From Acidobacteriota bacterium (GTDB lineage: Bacteria; Acidobacteriota; Terriglobia; Acidiferrales; UBA7541), in contig JAGWRH010000391.1 of the NCBI GenBank assembly GCA_028876695.1, positions 1-8,889 on the forward strand: a DNA stretch of 8,889 bases. Reading direction: 5' to 3'. Position numbers and translations under genes: made by a program. Below, in pieces: positions 1 to 6,274 of the stretch (position 1 is its first letter; the number at the start of each line of letters is the position of its first letter). The notes under the pieces were generated by a model. It was not told the origin of the DNA and searched no databases. It saw nothing but the letters and a program-made list of their open reading frames with translations.

Positions 1-630
1 GAACTTTCCCAAAACGAAAAGACTGGTAACGGCAAGCAATCCAGCTACGGCGATCCGCCACGCTGGTATGCGTCCCCCGAGTGGATACTGATATTCATCA
101 CTGGAATCACAGCCGGATTTATCTGCTGGCAGTCTTACGAAACTCGGCGCAGCGTCGAAGCGTCTAAGTCGAAAGATCGCGCTAGAATACATATCGAAAT
201 TGAACCGTTGAAGCGGCAACCGGTCGTAGTTGGACAGCCCCCAGAAACCTATATCACGTACACAATTAGATGCTACTGCCCAACGAATGCTTTTGATGTT
301 TCTGGTTTCGCCGGAGCTTGGATCGGAGATCATACAAGACTCAAACGCAAGCTCCGGCCTCCTATCAAACTTCCCTTCACGATTATGCCAACCGATACGG
401 CCTTCATGCAGCACGTCATTATTATCCCTAAACAAATGAGCGCAGAAGACTTCGAAGATGTGAGGATTGGCAAGCAATTTGTCCAGTTCTTCGGTGTTAT
501 CAACTATACGGACGTATTCGGGAAGAAACGGCAGACGAAATGGCGTCGTCTGTGGAAGCCGCATATGGAGCTTCACGATTACGGGGTTTGGGAGAATGTT
601 GGCTGGTGGAAAGACAACCGCCAAACCTAG
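1..630 (+). CDS. Membrane-anchored protein of unknown function (5' end missing)
   Basis: The reading frame is open from the first base of the window to the TAG at 628-630, giving 209 visible residues, so the true start lies upstream. A TTG at 208 could be taken as a start, but it would discard a clear membrane segment: residues about 28-44 (WILIFITGITAGFICW) are hydrophobic and are followed by a basic, polar stretch (SYETRRSVEASKSKDRAR). The rest, about residues 63-209, looks beta-rich and ends in a Trp-rich tail. A topology with one N-terminal helix and a globular domain fits. The segment YTIRCYCPTNAFDV resembles the 'Y.I.N.G.TPA..V' pattern I remember from single-helix hypothetical proteins, but with Cys at the Asn and Gly positions. 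I do not recognise a function. The DNA is more A+T-rich than the downstream genes, suggesting accessory or transferred sequence. It converges on nadX. Confidence 0.72.
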   Translation, partial: ELSQNEKTGNGKQSSYGDPPRWYASPEWILIFITGITAGFICWQSYETRRSVEASKSKDRARIHIEIEPLKRQPVVVGQPPETYITYTIRCYCPTNAFDVSGFAGAWIGDHTRLKRKLRPPIKLPFTIMPTDTAFMQHVIIIPKQMSAEDFEDVRIGKQFVQFFGVINYTDVFGKKRQTKWRRLWKPHMELHDYGVWENVGWWKDNRQT

Positions 631-661
631 GAGCACCCAAATTAGGACACTACCGACGAAA

Positions 662-682
662 CGGCCCTCTTGACCAGGGCCG
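662..682. terminator. Hairpin between convergent genes, possible bidirectional terminator
   Basis: CGGCCCT (662-668) and AGGGCCG (676-682) form a perfect 7-bp GC-rich stem with a 7-base loop. It lies 31 bases after the stop of the plus-strand gene and about 60 bases beyond the stop of the minus-strand nad operon. No real T-tract follows on either strand (only TTT on the minus side), so intrinsic termination is plausible from position and stem but not proven. Confidence 0.45.
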
Positions 683-741
683 CCCGCTCTTTGAAAACTG
701 AATCGTTTCAGGTTCGATTAAGCACCGGATCGCCGGCGGCG

Positions 742-1560
742 CTACGTTCCTACGCGCAGCGCGCGCGTGAGATTGGCGAGCGTGGCGATGGCGGAAAACG
801 CGGCGAGTTGCGAGGTGCGCGGATTTTGCTTCGAAGGAACGTTTTGCACGATCACCGTCAGGCACCCGAATTCGCCTTGCGCGCGGATTTCGTGGATGTT
901 CTGCGTTCCGCCCGGCACGGCCACCACGCGCACGTGAACGGGGATGCTGGGATCGGTGGCCAGGCGAAGCGATGCGGCGACGTTCGATGTGGTCGGAAAC
1001 GCCTTCGCCGCTTCTTCCGCCGTGCCTTCGAAGATCGCCGTCTCCGTCTTGAAACTCTCCACCGCGATTCCGCGCTCCACCACGAACTTGGTTCCTCTCA
1101 GCGCCGCCACGGGCTTCCGGCTCGTCAGCACCGCCGATTCGAGCTTCCCGATCGACGCGGATTTGATTCCATCGAGCCCGGCAATCGCGCCGGAAGGGAC
1201 ATAGATCCGGCATCCGCGCTCGGCCGCCTGCCGGAACCACTCCTCATGGCCCAGCAGCCCGCCGACGCTCATCACCAGCATGTCGCGCCGGCGTTCCAGC
1301 GCTTTCGGCACAAAGGCCGGCAGCGCTCCCTGACTGGCCGCTTCCACGGCGAGTTCGCAGCGGTCGAGCATCTCCTCGATCGACACGACCGGTGGACGGT
1401 TCGAAATCTCCGCGGAAAGCGCCGCGGCGCGCTCGCGGTCCTGATCGCAGATGGCCACAATCTGCGCGTCGATGGAACTTCCGCCGGCGCGTTCCGGATC
1501 GAGCGCTGTGGCGATGATCCGGCCGATGGCGCCGGCGCCGAGTAGTCCAACTTTCAGCAT
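742..1560 (-). CDS. nadX: L-aspartate dehydrogenase
   Basis: Predicted NAD(P)-dependent oxidation of L-aspartate to iminoaspartate, the substrate of quinolinate synthase; cytosolic. The 272 residues match the usual family length. The N-terminal Rossmann motif is GLLGAGAIG (residues 5-13). The signature PSGAIAGLDGIKSA is at 122-135, and FPTTSNVAASLRLA at 188-201 is typical of the family. The catalytic His is probably H223 in GGTQNIHEI. Last gene of the operon: its ATG lies 9 bases after the nadA stop, and its ribosome site AGGGGG overlaps that stop (TAGGGGG), so translation is probably coupled to nadA. The Thermotoga maritima enzyme (TM1643) is likewise encoded next to nadA and nadC. No L-aspartate oxidase (nadB) is in the window, so NadX presumably supplies iminoaspartate without needing oxygen or fumarate. 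A different NAD-dependent amino acid dehydrogenase is unlikely given the motifs and neighbours. Confidence 0.9.
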   Translation of the reverse strand: MLKVGLLGAGAIGRIIATALDPERAGGSSIDAQIVAICDQDRERAAALSAEISNRPPVVSIEEMLDRCELAVEAASQGALPAFVPKALERRRDMLVMSVGGLLGHEEWFRQAAERGCRIYVPSGAIAGLDGIKSASIGKLESAVLTSRKPVAALRGTKFVVERGIAVESFKTETAIFEGTAEEAAKAFPTTSNVAASLRLATDPSIPVHVRVVAVPGGTQNIHEIRAQGEFGCLTVIVQNVPSKQNPRTSQLAAFSAIATLANLTRALRVGT

Positions 1561-1569
1561 CGGCGCCCC

Positions 1570-2601
1570 CTACGCCAACGCCAGCATGCGGTCAATCGCT
1601 CGCCGCGCTTTGCCGGCGATCGGTTCCGGAACGCGCACTTCCGGAGTCATCGTTTCGAGCGATCGGATCACGCGATCGAGCGTAATCGTCTTCATGAACG
1701 CGCACACCGCGTCCGGATTGACGGGATGGAAATCCTTCTCGGGAAATTTCTTATTGAGCTGATGCAGGATTCCCAGTTCCGTTCCCACGGCATATTCCGT
1801 CGCGTTCGATGCGCTGATATGCCGCAACATTCCTTCCGTTGAAAGGAAGAACGTGCGATCTTGCGGCAGCGTGCCGTCCATCGCCTTCGCCATGCACGAG
1901 CTGACGCAGCCGCATTCCGGATGCAGCAGCAATTCGATATCGGGATGCTCGTCGAGCAGCGCCGCCACTTGCTCCGGCTGGATGGTCTTGTGCACGTGGC
2001 AATAGCCGGGATACGCGACGATATTGCTGCGCCCCGTCTGGCGCGCGACCACGGCGGCCAGGAATTTGTCCGGCAGGAACAAGACGGTGCGGTCCGCGGG
2101 AATCGACGCCACCACTTTCGATGCGTTCGCCGACGTGCAGCAGTAGTCGCTTTCCGCCTTCACCGCCGCCGATGTGTTGATGTACGAGACCACCACCGCA
2201 TCGGGCAGTTTCGCTTTCCACTCGCGAAGCTCTTCCGGCGTCACCGCCGCGGCCAGCGAGCAGCCCGCGCGCAGATCGGGCAGCAGCACGGTTTTATCCG
2301 GGCAGATAATCGACGCGGTTTCCGCCATGAAATGCACGCCGCAGAAGACGATCACGTCCGCATTCGTTTTCGCCGCCTGTTGCGAAAGCTTCAGCGAATC
2401 GGCCACCGCGTCGGCCACTTCCTGCACTTCCGGCCGCTGATAGTGATGCGCCAGCAGGACGGCATTGCGCTCGGCGCAGAGAGCCCGGACGCGCTCCTGC
2501 TTCCGGCGAATTTCTTCCGGCGAATCGGTGATCGTTTCCACCACCGGCAGCTCGTAGCGCTGCTCGAACGTCGGTACGGCTGGTGCGGTTGCACTGGACA
2601 T
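1570..2601 (-). CDS. nadA: Quinolinate synthase (4Fe-4S enzyme)
   Basis: Condenses iminoaspartate with dihydroxyacetone phosphate to quinolinate, the second step of de novo NAD synthesis. The 343 residues are close to the E. coli length. Visible signatures are LLAHHYQRPEVQEVADAVADS (from residue 49), DLRAGCSLA, YPGYCHVH, HPECGC and NPDAVCAFMKT. By spacing, the cluster ligands should be C114, C201 and C300, equivalent to E. coli C113, C200 and C297; H227 and E229 of HPEC are the probable substrate-site pair. Extra cysteines (C230, C232, C236) crowd the HPEC region. The ATG at 2601 is preceded by AAAGGA at a 7-base spacing, with GGAG just before it, a strong ribosome site. It lies 25 bases after nadC and 9 bases before nadX in one transcription unit. 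Oxygen sensitivity of the cluster is a family property. Confidence 0.96.
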   Translation of the reverse strand: MSSATAPAVPTFEQRYELPVVETITDSPEEIRRKQERVRALCAERNAVLLAHHYQRPEVQEVADAVADSLKLSQQAAKTNADVIVFCGVHFMAETASIICPDKTVLLPDLRAGCSLAAAVTPEELREWKAKLPDAVVVSYINTSAAVKAESDYCCTSANASKVVASIPADRTVLFLPDKFLAAVVARQTGRSNIVAYPGYCHVHKTIQPEQVAALLDEHPDIELLLHPECGCVSSCMAKAMDGTLPQDRTFFLSTEGMLRHISASNATEYAVGTELGILHQLNKKFPEKDFHPVNPDAVCAFMKTITLDRVIRSLETMTPEVRVPEPIAGKARRAIDRMLALA

Positions 2602-2626
2602 GAAGGGATCCTTTCTCCTTGTGGCG

Positions 2627-3595
2627 TTATGAAATTCTCTGGCTCAAATCGAGCGCGCGTACGGAGTGCGTGAGCGCGCCGATGGAAATCGCATCGACGC
2701 CCGTCGCCGCGTACTCCACTGCGTTCGCTTCCGAAATCCCGCCGCTCGCTTCCACGAGCGCGAAGTCCAAAAGATTGCCGCGCCGCAGCATGGCGAGCAC
2801 GGAGCCGATCCGCGCGGGCGTCATGTTGTCGAGCATGAGCACGCAGGGATACTCTTCGCCCGATTTCTCTTGCAGCTCGCGAAAAGCGTCCGCTGCGGCG
2901 CCCGCCGCCGGTTCGCCGCGCACTTCCACTTCGATAAACGCGGATTGGCCGCGGAACTTCCAGGCGCGCTCGATGGCCAGCGGCGCCGCGTCTTCCTCGC
3001 GGGCCGCGAGCAGCGCGAGGTGATTGTTTTTGATCAGGATCGCGTCGTCCAGACTAAGCCGGTGCGTGCCGGCGCCGCCGAGATGCAAGGCGCGCTTGTC
3101 GAGCAAGCCCCACGGGGTCTTGCGCGTGCCCACAACCTGCGTTTCCGATCCGCTTTGCCCGACGCGCTCCTGCACGCAATGTGCGGCGGTGGCGATGCCG
3201 CTCATTCGCTGCAATACATTCAATCCGATTCGTTCGAGGGCGAGCAGTTTCGTCTGTTCGCCTTGCGCGACGAGCAGAGTATCGCCGGGGCGGATGGCAT
3301 CGCCGTCACGTTTTTCGAGCACCACATCCACACCGTTGTGGCGATAGAACAGCCGAAATTCCTGCAACCCGGCGGCGATGCCCCGCTCGCGCGCGACCAC
3401 CGCGGCGGAAACGCGCGCCGGTTCCAATCCGATCGCAATCGCGGTCAGGTCGCCGCGCGAGAGATCGTCCTGCGACAGAGCCTCGATCAGCCGCAGTGCG
3501 GACTGGCGGTACCCGGCGTTTTCCACGGTCAGATTCTCTCCGCGGAAGAATGTCTGCCGGACTCGTTGTTCTCTCGTTGTGCGCGTCAGCGTCAT
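2627..3595 (-). CDS. nadC: Nicotinate-nucleotide pyrophosphorylase (carboxylating), quinolinate phosphoribosyltransferase
   Basis: Converts quinolinate and PRPP to nicotinate mononucleotide, CO2 and pyrophosphate, the third step of de novo NAD synthesis; cytosolic. Length is 322 residues from the ATG at 3595. Family motifs: GLNVLQRMSGIAT (114-126), TRKT (157-160), HR (178-179), LIKNNH (187-192), MLDN, VEASGGI (271-277) and GVDAISIGALTHS (289-301). The residues expected to bind quinolinate and phosphate (R158, H178, R179, K189) are all present. The usual 'TRKTxPGxR' loop is replaced by TRKTPWGLLDKRAL and is about two residues shorter than the common form. Reading upstream to 4021 is possible but would overlap most of niaR, so that extension is rejected. 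A GTG at 3526 (299 residues) has a better ribosome site (GGAGAG, 9-base spacing) than the ATG at 3595, so the start is uncertain. It lies 17 bases after niaR. Confidence 0.93.
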   Translation of the reverse strand: MTLTRTTREQRVRQTFFRGENLTVENAGYRQSALRLIEALSQDDLSRGDLTAIAIGLEPARVSAAVVARERGIAAGLQEFRLFYRHNGVDVVLEKRDGDAIRPGDTLLVAQGEQTKLLALERIGLNVLQRMSGIATAAHCVQERVGQSGSETQVVGTRKTPWGLLDKRALHLGGAGTHRLSLDDAILIKNNHLALLAAREEDAAPLAIERAWKFRGQSAFIEVEVRGEPAAGAAADAFRELQEKSGEEYPCVLMLDNMTPARIGSVLAMLRRGNLLDFALVEASGGISEANAVEYAATGVDAISIGALTHSVRALDLSQRIS

Positions 3596-3612
3596 TGTTT
3601 CAGAGTCCCGTT

Positions 3613-4170
3613 TTACTTCAGCAAAATTCCCCGCTCGCGAAGCCGCGCGCGCGCCCGCGAAATCATCTCCGGCCGCGACGCCTCCACGGTGTGCAGATGG
3701 ACGCCGCCGGTCAGCGAAGAGAGCAGCGCGGCGTGCGTGGCTTTCACTCGCTTCAGAAAGTCCTGGAGGTCCGCGCGCGATTCGATCGCGAGCGACCCGC
3801 GCAACTCGCCATAGAGCGGGTGTTCGACGATCACATCGAGCACTTTGACGCCGTGATCGACGAGAATCTGCAGTTCCTCCTCCGTTCGTTCCGGCGAATG
3901 CCGGCAGGCCAGAACGGCACGGTGGGTATCGCTCGCGGAATCCGGCAGGCGATAGCCGCGCGGGGTGGCGACAATCTCCTCGCCGGCCGCGCGCAATATC
4001 GCGATGTCCTGAACGAGGCACTGGCGGCTGACGCGCAAACGCTTTGCCAACTCCGCGCCGGACACCGGTCCCTGGCGAGAGCGTATGGACTCGATGATCC
4101 GGTTGCGGCGCTTTTCGGAGCGCGCGTGTTCGCTGGCCGGCCTTTGGGCCTTTGGCGTAGCCGAATTCAT
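3613..4170 (-). CDS. niaR: Niacin-responsive transcriptional repressor (HTH + 3H domain)
   Basis: NiaR/YrxA family: represses NAD synthesis and niacin uptake genes when nicotinic acid binds. The 185 residues match the family. An HTH_11-type winged helix spans about residues 22-75 (GAELAKRLRVSRQCLVQDI), followed by a 3H domain at about 80-185 with HSPERTEEELQILVD, EHPLYGEL and LTGGVHLHT. H91, E99, H158 and H160 have exactly the spacing of the metal ligands I recall for TM1602 (H79, E87, H146, H148), so the metal site looks intact. First gene of the nad operon, 17 bases before nadC; with its predicted operator this suggests autoregulation. An in-frame TAA begins 12 bases before the ATG, so the start cannot lie further upstream. 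No ribosome site precedes it and the mRNA is probably leaderless. The family is best known from Firmicutes and Thermotogae. Confidence 0.92.
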   Translation of the reverse strand: MNSATPKAQRPASEHARSEKRRNRIIESIRSRQGPVSGAELAKRLRVSRQCLVQDIAILRAAGEEIVATPRGYRLPDSASDTHRAVLACRHSPERTEEELQILVDHGVKVLDVIVEHPLYGELRGSLAIESRADLQDFLKRVKATHAALLSSLTGGVHLHTVEASRPEMISRARARLRERGILLK

Positions 4171-4176
4171 TCGACT

Positions 4177-4199
4177 ATTTTACATGTGTCTTGTCACAT
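4177..4199 (-). promoter_or_regulatory. Predicted niaR-nad operon promoter with NiaR operator
   Basis: On the minus strand a -10-like TAAAAT (4182-4177) stands 6 bases before the niaR ATG. Immediately upstream is the dyad ATGTG-N6-CACAT (4184-4199, centre TCTTGT on the plus strand). It resembles the TGTCTTGACA-like core I remember for NiaR boxes. The dyad fills the space between the -10 and the position of a -35, where a bound repressor would block polymerase. No good -35 hexamer is visible (CTAGCT at the 17-base spacing). The site identity is inferred from position and partial resemblance. Confidence 0.6.
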
Positions 4200-4298
4200 A
4201 GCTAGTCTAAAAACGGTCCAGGAGGCGGGACGGCTAGAAGCCGCAAGCACGTCGACGAGTCGCTCGAATGTTAACTGGCATGGAGCAATCCGCGATTT

Positions 4299-4319
4299 CG
4301 ATCAAAGCGGCTCTGATCG
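4299..4319 (+). promoter_or_regulatory. Inverted repeat upstream of the plus-strand PilZ gene
   Basis: CGATCA (4299-4304) and TGATCG (4314-4319) form a perfect 6-bp dyad with a 9-base centre, 39 bases before the PilZ ATG. Its position fits an operator or a leader hairpin for the PilZ gene. No convincing -35/-10 pair was found around it. In the same divergent region a small hairpin, CGGCT-AGA-AGCCG, sits at 4231-4243. Function is unknown. Confidence 0.3.
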
Positions 4320-4358
4320 GACGTGCATACTGGGAGCGGACGGAACGAGAGGGTGTCC

Positions 4359-4700
4359 ATGGCAATTTCCGCGCAGCGGCGAAGCGAGCGCGTGTTAATC
4401 GACATGCCGATCGTGGTGCGCGGCGAATCCGGCGCTCGTCCGTTCCAGGAAGAAACTTTCACCGTCACGATCAGCGCGCATGGGGCCCTGCTGATGCTGG
4501 AGGCCGACGTGACTCTCGGGCAAAAGTTGACAGTGATGAATCCGAAGACCACGGATCAGCAAGAGGCGCGCGTCGCCTATAAGGGCGCGATCCACGCCGG
4601 ATTGGCGCAAGTCGCCGTGGAATTCGCGAAACCTTCCCCGGAATTCTGGCAGATGGATTCGCCACCCGCGAATTGGACCGCCGAAAAACGTGCAAATTAG
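4359..4700 (+). CDS. Single-domain PilZ protein
   Basis: 113 residues forming one PilZ domain, the family of cyclic-di-GMP receptors; no signal peptide or membrane helix. The RxxxR motif is R7-RSE-R11. The second motif, normally [D/N]xSxxG, reads TISAHG (T37, S39, G42), with Thr at the acidic/Asn position. The domain ends near VEF (87-89), followed by FWQMDSPPANW, a tail I associate with acidobacterial PilZ proteins. The ATG at 4359 is preceded by GAGAGGG at a 5-base spacing; an in-frame GTG at 4323 adds 12 unrelated residues and has no ribosome site. It is transcribed away from the nad operon and towards a second PilZ gene. Its partner is unknown: such proteins usually act through protein contacts in motility, polysaccharide export or pili. 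Whether it still binds cyclic-di-GMP is unsure. Confidence 0.82.
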   Translation: MAISAQRRSERVLIDMPIVVRGESGARPFQEETFTVTISAHGALLMLEADVTLGQKLTVMNPKTTDQQEARVAYKGAIHAGLAQVAVEFAKPSPEFWQMDSPPANWTAEKRAN

Positions 4701-4701
4701 C

Positions 4702-4741
4702 CGCGATTGAACCCGGCCGCGCCCAGGAGCTGGGCGTCGCG
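4702..4741. terminator. Nested hairpin between convergent PilZ genes
   Basis: CGCCCAG-GAG-CTGGGCG (4720-4736) is a perfect 7-bp stem with a 3-base loop. It is enclosed by a second 5-bp pairing, CGCGA (4702-4706) with TCGCG (4737-4741). It nearly fills the 43-base gap between two facing stop codons, which suits a bidirectional terminator. There is no T-tract on either side, so it may act as an RNA 3'-end block rather than a classical intrinsic terminator. Confidence 0.5.
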
Positions 4742-4743
4742 AT

Positions 4744-5088
4744 TTAGGGCTGCAATTCCGCCAGCCACGCCTCTAGAACCTTCATCTGGCCGGGAGCTAC
4801 GTCCAAAAACAGAATGCCCGCTCCCATTCCTTGCTGCAGGTAGATGATTTTTGCGTCCGCCGAAAAGGTCCCCTGATCGCGGGAAATCGTCAAGCGCAGG
4901 CGCGTGCCGATTGGCAGCGGGTTCAGGATGTCCAAAAAGCAGCCTTTGCGGCTGATTTCGGAGATCCGACCGGAGATGCGCACTCCGCTGCGCGGCTCAA
5001 TAATCTCAGCCGCGGCGGTAAGGCTGAACCTCGGAACGGATCGTCTTTCGCGAAACGGCGGTGTGGAACTTACCGGGGCCTCGGCCAT
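4744..5088 (-). CDS. Single-domain PilZ protein (minus strand)
   Basis: 114 residues from the ATG at 5088. The RxxxR motif is R16-SVP-R20 (RRSVPRF); the second motif reads EISRKG (E44, S46, G49), with Glu where Asp or Asn is usual. GCFLD, then GTRLRLTI and GAGILFLDV, complete a normal PilZ barrel pattern, and a short helix (MKVLEAWLAELQP) closes the protein. The frame is open up to 5286, but those extra 66 residues look like chance coding. AGGGGG lies 9 bases before the 5088 ATG, which decides the start. It is convergent with the other PilZ gene and divergent from the XRE gene at 5325. The two PilZ proteins differ too much to be a recent duplication. Likely a cyclic-di-GMP-linked output protein; binding is uncertain given the Glu. 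Confidence 0.82.
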   Translation of the reverse strand: MAEAPVSSTPPFRERRSVPRFSLTAAAEIIEPRSGVRISGRISEISRKGCFLDILNPLPIGTRLRLTISRDQGTFSADAKIIYLQQGMGAGILFLDVAPGQMKVLEAWLAELQP

Positions 5089-5324
5089 GGCTCGTAGCCC
5101 CCTTTTGGATACAGGATTGCATAGCGCCAAGAGGCTCGCTGAAAAATCCCGCCGGGATGACGCGTAAAGGGAACTTCCGAAATAAACCAGCGCTGCCCCG
5201 GCCGCTTCCGGCAGGCAACTCCCGCTAAACCAGTTGATTCCAAGGCGGGAAAGTCGTACCTTGCTCGTGCAGAAGTGGACTCGCACCGCTGTGTTCCATC
5301 GTGAAACTAAATCTGGGGCCGTGA
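5089..5324. other. Divergent intergenic region between PilZ and XRE genes
   Basis: No gene or RNA is recognised in these 236 bases. They must hold the promoters of both flanking divergent genes. Visible structure: (i) ATCCC-GCC-GGGAT (5146-5158), followed on the minus strand by a short T-run, a small terminator- or attenuator-like hairpin in the minus-strand PilZ leader; (ii) TCCCGC (5220-5225) and GCGGGA (5245-5250), a 6-bp inverted repeat with a 19-base loop; (iii) GGAA-C-TTCC at 5170-5178. I could not fix a -35/-10 pair with confidence on either strand. Confidence 0.4.
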
Positions 5325-6128
5325 ATGCGCGCTGGTGAACAGCTGCGAGAACTGCGCAATCGTCTAGGTATTACCACTCGCGAGGTCGAGGAACTGACTC
5401 GCGCCATCGCCGAGGATCGGCACAATGAAGAGTTCTATATTTCAAACGCTTGGCTCACGCAGCTCGAAAACAGAAGCTCCATCCCGAGCATTTTCAAGCT
5501 TTACAGCCTGAGCGTGATCTATCGAGCGCGGTTTGCGGACCTGTTGAGGGTCTTCGACATCGATTTGAACGATACGCCGCGGTACCAACTGGCGTCGCCG
5601 CTGGGAAACACCCATCTCGTAACTTTTGAGGAACCGGAACCCGAGCAGTCGGTCACGCTGCCCGTCAAATTCGACCCGGGCTTCAATCTCGAAGCGACGG
5701 TCCTGATTTCGAGGATGGTGGAGGTGTGGGGCGAAGTGCCAGTTGCGCTGCTACAAAGATTGGACATGCGGCACTGCCAATTCGGATACATCGGAACAGA
5801 CGATTACACGATGTATCCGCTCTTGCGGCCGGGTTCGTTTGTACAAATCGAGAATTACCCGAACCGATTGCAAAGCTCGCAGTGGCGCACCGAGTTCGAC
5901 CGGCCAATCTACTTCATCGAATTGCGCGACGCGTACGTTTGCTCGTGGTGCGAAATGCGCGGCTCGCAACTTACGCTCATACCCCACCCGCTTTCCGGAT
6001 GCATGATCCGCCAGTTCGCGTACCCGTCCGAGGCTGAGGTCATCGGGCAGGTGACCGGCGTGGCTATGCGGCTGGTGCCTGCCGAATCGAGTGTCGGGGT
6101 TGCGCCCAAATTGCCAAAGCGGGCGTGA
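5325..6128 (+). CDS. XRE-family regulator with degenerate LexA/S24-like C-terminal domain
   Basis: 267 residues, cytosolic. An N-terminal Cro/CI-type helix-turn-helix covers about residues 3-75 (GEQLRELRNRLGITTREVEEL, then WLTQLENRSSIPSIFKLYSLSVIY). It has a longer segment between the second and third helices (AIAEDRHNEEFYISNA) than standard XRE domains. Residues about 110-250 follow the S24/LexA pattern: YTMYPLLRPGSFVQIE (161-176) aligns with the 'DSMxPxLxxGDxVxV' catalytic-Ser segment, and the end VIGQVTGVAMRL aligns with the LexA family end. The nucleophile Ser is Thr (T162), and the region of the catalytic Lys reads YVCSWCE (204-210) with no Lys. It should therefore be a sensor or dimer domain, not a self-cleaving protease. 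Start: GGGG lies 6 bases before the ATG. The downstream neighbour is a diguanylate cyclase. The ligand and target genes are unknown. Confidence 0.8.
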   Translation: MRAGEQLRELRNRLGITTREVEELTRAIAEDRHNEEFYISNAWLTQLENRSSIPSIFKLYSLSVIYRARFADLLRVFDIDLNDTPRYQLASPLGNTHLVTFEEPEPEQSVTLPVKFDPGFNLEATVLISRMVEVWGEVPVALLQRLDMRHCQFGYIGTDDYTMYPLLRPGSFVQIENYPNRLQSSQWRTEFDRPIYFIELRDAYVCSWCEMRGSQLTLIPHPLSGCMIRQFAYPSEAEVIGQVTGVAMRLVPAESSVGVAPKLPKRA

Positions 6129-6274
6129 GGTTGGCAGCGAGAAATTGGCCGGCAAGCTGGTCCTTCTCGACTGCCGCGGTTAGGCCGCGTCTCTGCCGAT
6201 GCTTGCCCGAACGGAAGCACAGCAATCCCCCGGTCGCATATATCCCCTTTCCGCTGAACGAGCTGGCGTATTTC

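Noticed and set aside
685..712. rRNA-spacer-like or CRISPR-like words (CTCTTTGAAAACTGAA) after the 662-682 hairpin
   Set aside because: No repeat of the unit, no rRNA or tRNA nearby; a single chance resemblance.
670..1545. Long plus-strand open frame of 291 codons
   Set aside because: It lies antisense across nadX, whose motifs are clear. Its composition is Arg/His-rich with no recognisable domain, typical of a shadow frame in GC-rich DNA.
3596..4021. N-terminal extension of nadC to a 464-residue protein
   Set aside because: The extension would run through most of niaR in another frame and has no NadC similarity; NadC motifs begin after 3595.
4201..4358. Possible cyclic-di-GMP riboswitch before the PilZ gene
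   Set aside because: The small hairpin CGGCT-AGA-AGCCG and nearby GCAAGCAC prompted a look, but the conserved GEMM core and paired helices are not there.
1861..4398. Long plus-strand open frames opposite nadA, nadC and niaR
   Set aside because: Arg/His/Ala-rich shadow products with no motifs, fully antisense to well-supported genes.
5089..5286. 66-residue N-terminal extension of the minus-strand PilZ protein
   Set aside because: No ribosome site, no domain or clear membrane helix, whereas the ATG at 5088 has AGGGGG at good spacing and leads straight into the PilZ domain.
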